A stretch of DNA of 64,000 nucleotides from Dama dama. Taxonomy: Eukaryota > Chordata > Mammalia > Artiodactyla > Cervidae. This document shows positions 62,818-64,000 of the stretch, piece by piece. The stretch is from assembly GCF_033118175.1 (NCBI RefSeq), contig NC_083693.1:23838481-23902480 (forward strand). The letters are read 5' to 3'. Under the pieces are notes generated by a model. That model searched no databases, was not told the DNA's origin, and saw only the letters and a list, made by a program, of their open reading frames with translations. Every line of letters starts with the position of its first letter. Position 1 is the stretch's first letter. Made by a program: the position numbers and the translations under genes.

Positions 62818-62872
62818 GTTTAAGCCACTCAGTCTGTGGTATTACATTACACAGCCCTAGCAAAGCAATACA

Positions 62873-63674
62873 GCACCCAAAGCCTGCGTGCCCCATTCAC
62901 CTGGTCCTGCCCCCAAGTAACAAGCCCTGCAGCCTTGGCATCATCCCTCATAAAGAGGGAAACAGCAGCCGAATGTAGCAGGAAACCGAATCAAGTAAGG
63001 AACAGAGGTCCCAGTACAGAGGAGCCATGTTTTAGGTGCCCTTCCCTGCCCATGCGAGGCTGGTGCTCGGCCAGCTGCAGGGTGACCAAACATGGAAGAG
63101 GGATCGCCACTTCCCAAGGTGGACCCAAAGGGCAGACCAGAGCCAGCGCATGGAACGTTGTAAGGAGACGGATTTCCAGTTCGACATAAGGGCAATTTCC
63201 CAATGGTGATTGTGGTTCCGATAGAATGAACAGCCAAGTGAGAGTAAGTTGTCCACAGTTCTGGAGAGAGGTGAGGGGAACATGGAATCCTCCAGCTCTG
63301 ATCTGCACCCATCAGTACTCAAAGCACCATGAAACAGGGCACAAATCCTTCCAGACCCCAGACGTGCCCTGTTAGACAGGACTCCCTTCTCTCTCCTCCT
63401 CCTCCAACTCTCTATTCTGCTTTCACACCCATTCCCCATTCCAATTGCATCTCTGCCCTTGGATTTGAGACACCTAGCTCTCTTCTCACCTTCCTGGCAC
63501 CTCTGATTTTTCCCTAAGACAGGCTTCAGGCTATCTTGAGGAATGCCCTCACATGCTCCCGACCCCCTGGAGCATCCCCCAGCCCTCTGTCCCCTGACCC
63601 ACCCACCTCAGCCCTGTCCCAGACGTACCAAAACAAATGTCACTCTCAGACCTTGTGCTTGGCCCCATTCATTA
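62873..63674. other. Unassigned stretch
   Basis: GC-moderate unique DNA, pyrimidine-rich on the + strand from 63360 to 63620. Frames up to 135 codons lack domains. No gene. Confidence 0.4.
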
Positions 63675-63740
63675 TCATAGACAAGTTACTTAACCTTTCA
63701 GAATCACAGTTCACTTGTCTGCTTTATAAGAGCAAAACTT
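63675..63740 (+). mobile_element. MIR fragment
   Basis: 'agacaagttacttaaccttt cagaatcacagttcacttgt' is the MIR core. Short. Confidence 0.55.
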
Positions 63741-63764
63741 GAAAAAAAAACCAAGTTCTACAAT

Positions 63765-64000
63765 AGAGGGCATTTAATATTATAGTATATATCCACAAGG
63801 GAATATGATGTATGCAGAAAGATCATCATTGAAGAATATTTAATGACACAGGGAAATGTTCAAGAAAGATGAAGAGAGAAATACAGTAGTAGCAAGATAT
63901 GTTCACGATAAAGACCTCTTTTGTGTGTAGAAAAGCATAACAATGCAGAAAAGGAGGATTTTATATAAACATATAAAAGATTTTATATAAACATATAAAG
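63765..64000 (+). mobile_element. L1/HAL1-type 3' fragment, runs off the window
   Basis: 'gggcatttaatattatagta tatatcc', 'gaagaatatttaatgacaca gggaaatgttc' resembles old L1/HAL1 3' text. Ends with a direct repeat of 'aagattttatataaacatat' style units at about 63956-63997. Confidence 0.45.

Larger units (their letters stand above)
61841..62872 (+). mobile_element. MLT1-type MaLR LTR, outer element of a three-level nest
   Basis: Begins TG at 'tgttatgagttgaatcatat', continues 'catatgttgaggccttaacc', 'tttggaaatagggccttaaa', 'gaccatgtgaagacacggga', 'tggtcttggactttcagcct', and resumes after the insert with 'gtttaagccactcagtctgt ggtatt' to 'gcaatacagca'. A solo LTR; no retroviral coding part. Confidence 0.85.

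Overview
This window looks like ruminant (cattle/sheep/goat-type, Pecora) nuclear DNA. The evidence is the density of repeats restricted to or typical of that clade: BovB (RTE) LINE 3' ends, tRNA-Glu-headed Bov-tA SINEs, Bov-A/Bov-A2 SINEs, CHR-type SINEs of cetartiodactyls, artiodactyl L1 3' ends and ~80-bp mariner fold-backs. Older mammalian repeats lie underneath: MIR, L2, L1M, MaLR LTRs, MER3/MER20-like and other hAT elements, and a Tigger1-like element. The species cannot be resolved by eye.

I found no protein-coding exon, tRNA, rRNA or other gene that I can support. Open frames are short, start inside repeats or in GC-rich unique DNA, and none reads as a known protein. The only recognisable peptide is the decayed reverse-transcriptase end of a BovB LINE at about 31.9-32.9 kb. 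The window is best read as intergenic or deep-intronic sequence.

Layout: 1-5 kb, L2/MIR remnants with two CHR SINEs and a BovB end; 5.7-8.3 kb, L1 tails, two mariner fold-backs flanking (4.9 and 7.1 kb) and a MER3-like element split by a SINE; 10-15 kb, an L1 split by a dimeric SINE, MER20, three SINEs with clear target duplications; 15-20 kb, BovB copies and a MaLR LTR split by BovB; 21.5-22.2 kb, a long CA-rich microsatellite with higher-order structure; 23-29 kb, L2/CHR/MIR and SINEs; 31-33 kb, L1 interrupted by CHR and BovB; 35-47 kb, L1, L2, MIR clusters, two LTR-like blocks and a hAT hit twice by SINEs; 50-53 kb, paired SINEs, L1 and a Tigger1-like element hit twice; 54-57 kb, L1 tails and a SINE pair; 61.8-62.9 kb, a three-level nest of BovB inside hAT inside MaLR LTR.

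Between repeats are unique blocks. A few have the look of conserved regulatory DNA (homeodomain-like TAAT cores, low CpG), notably about 27.4, 30.7-31.1, 38.8 and 43.1 kb. That reading is inference and needs an alignment. I see no undescribed biological system; the strongest content is the insertion history recorded by target-site duplications.
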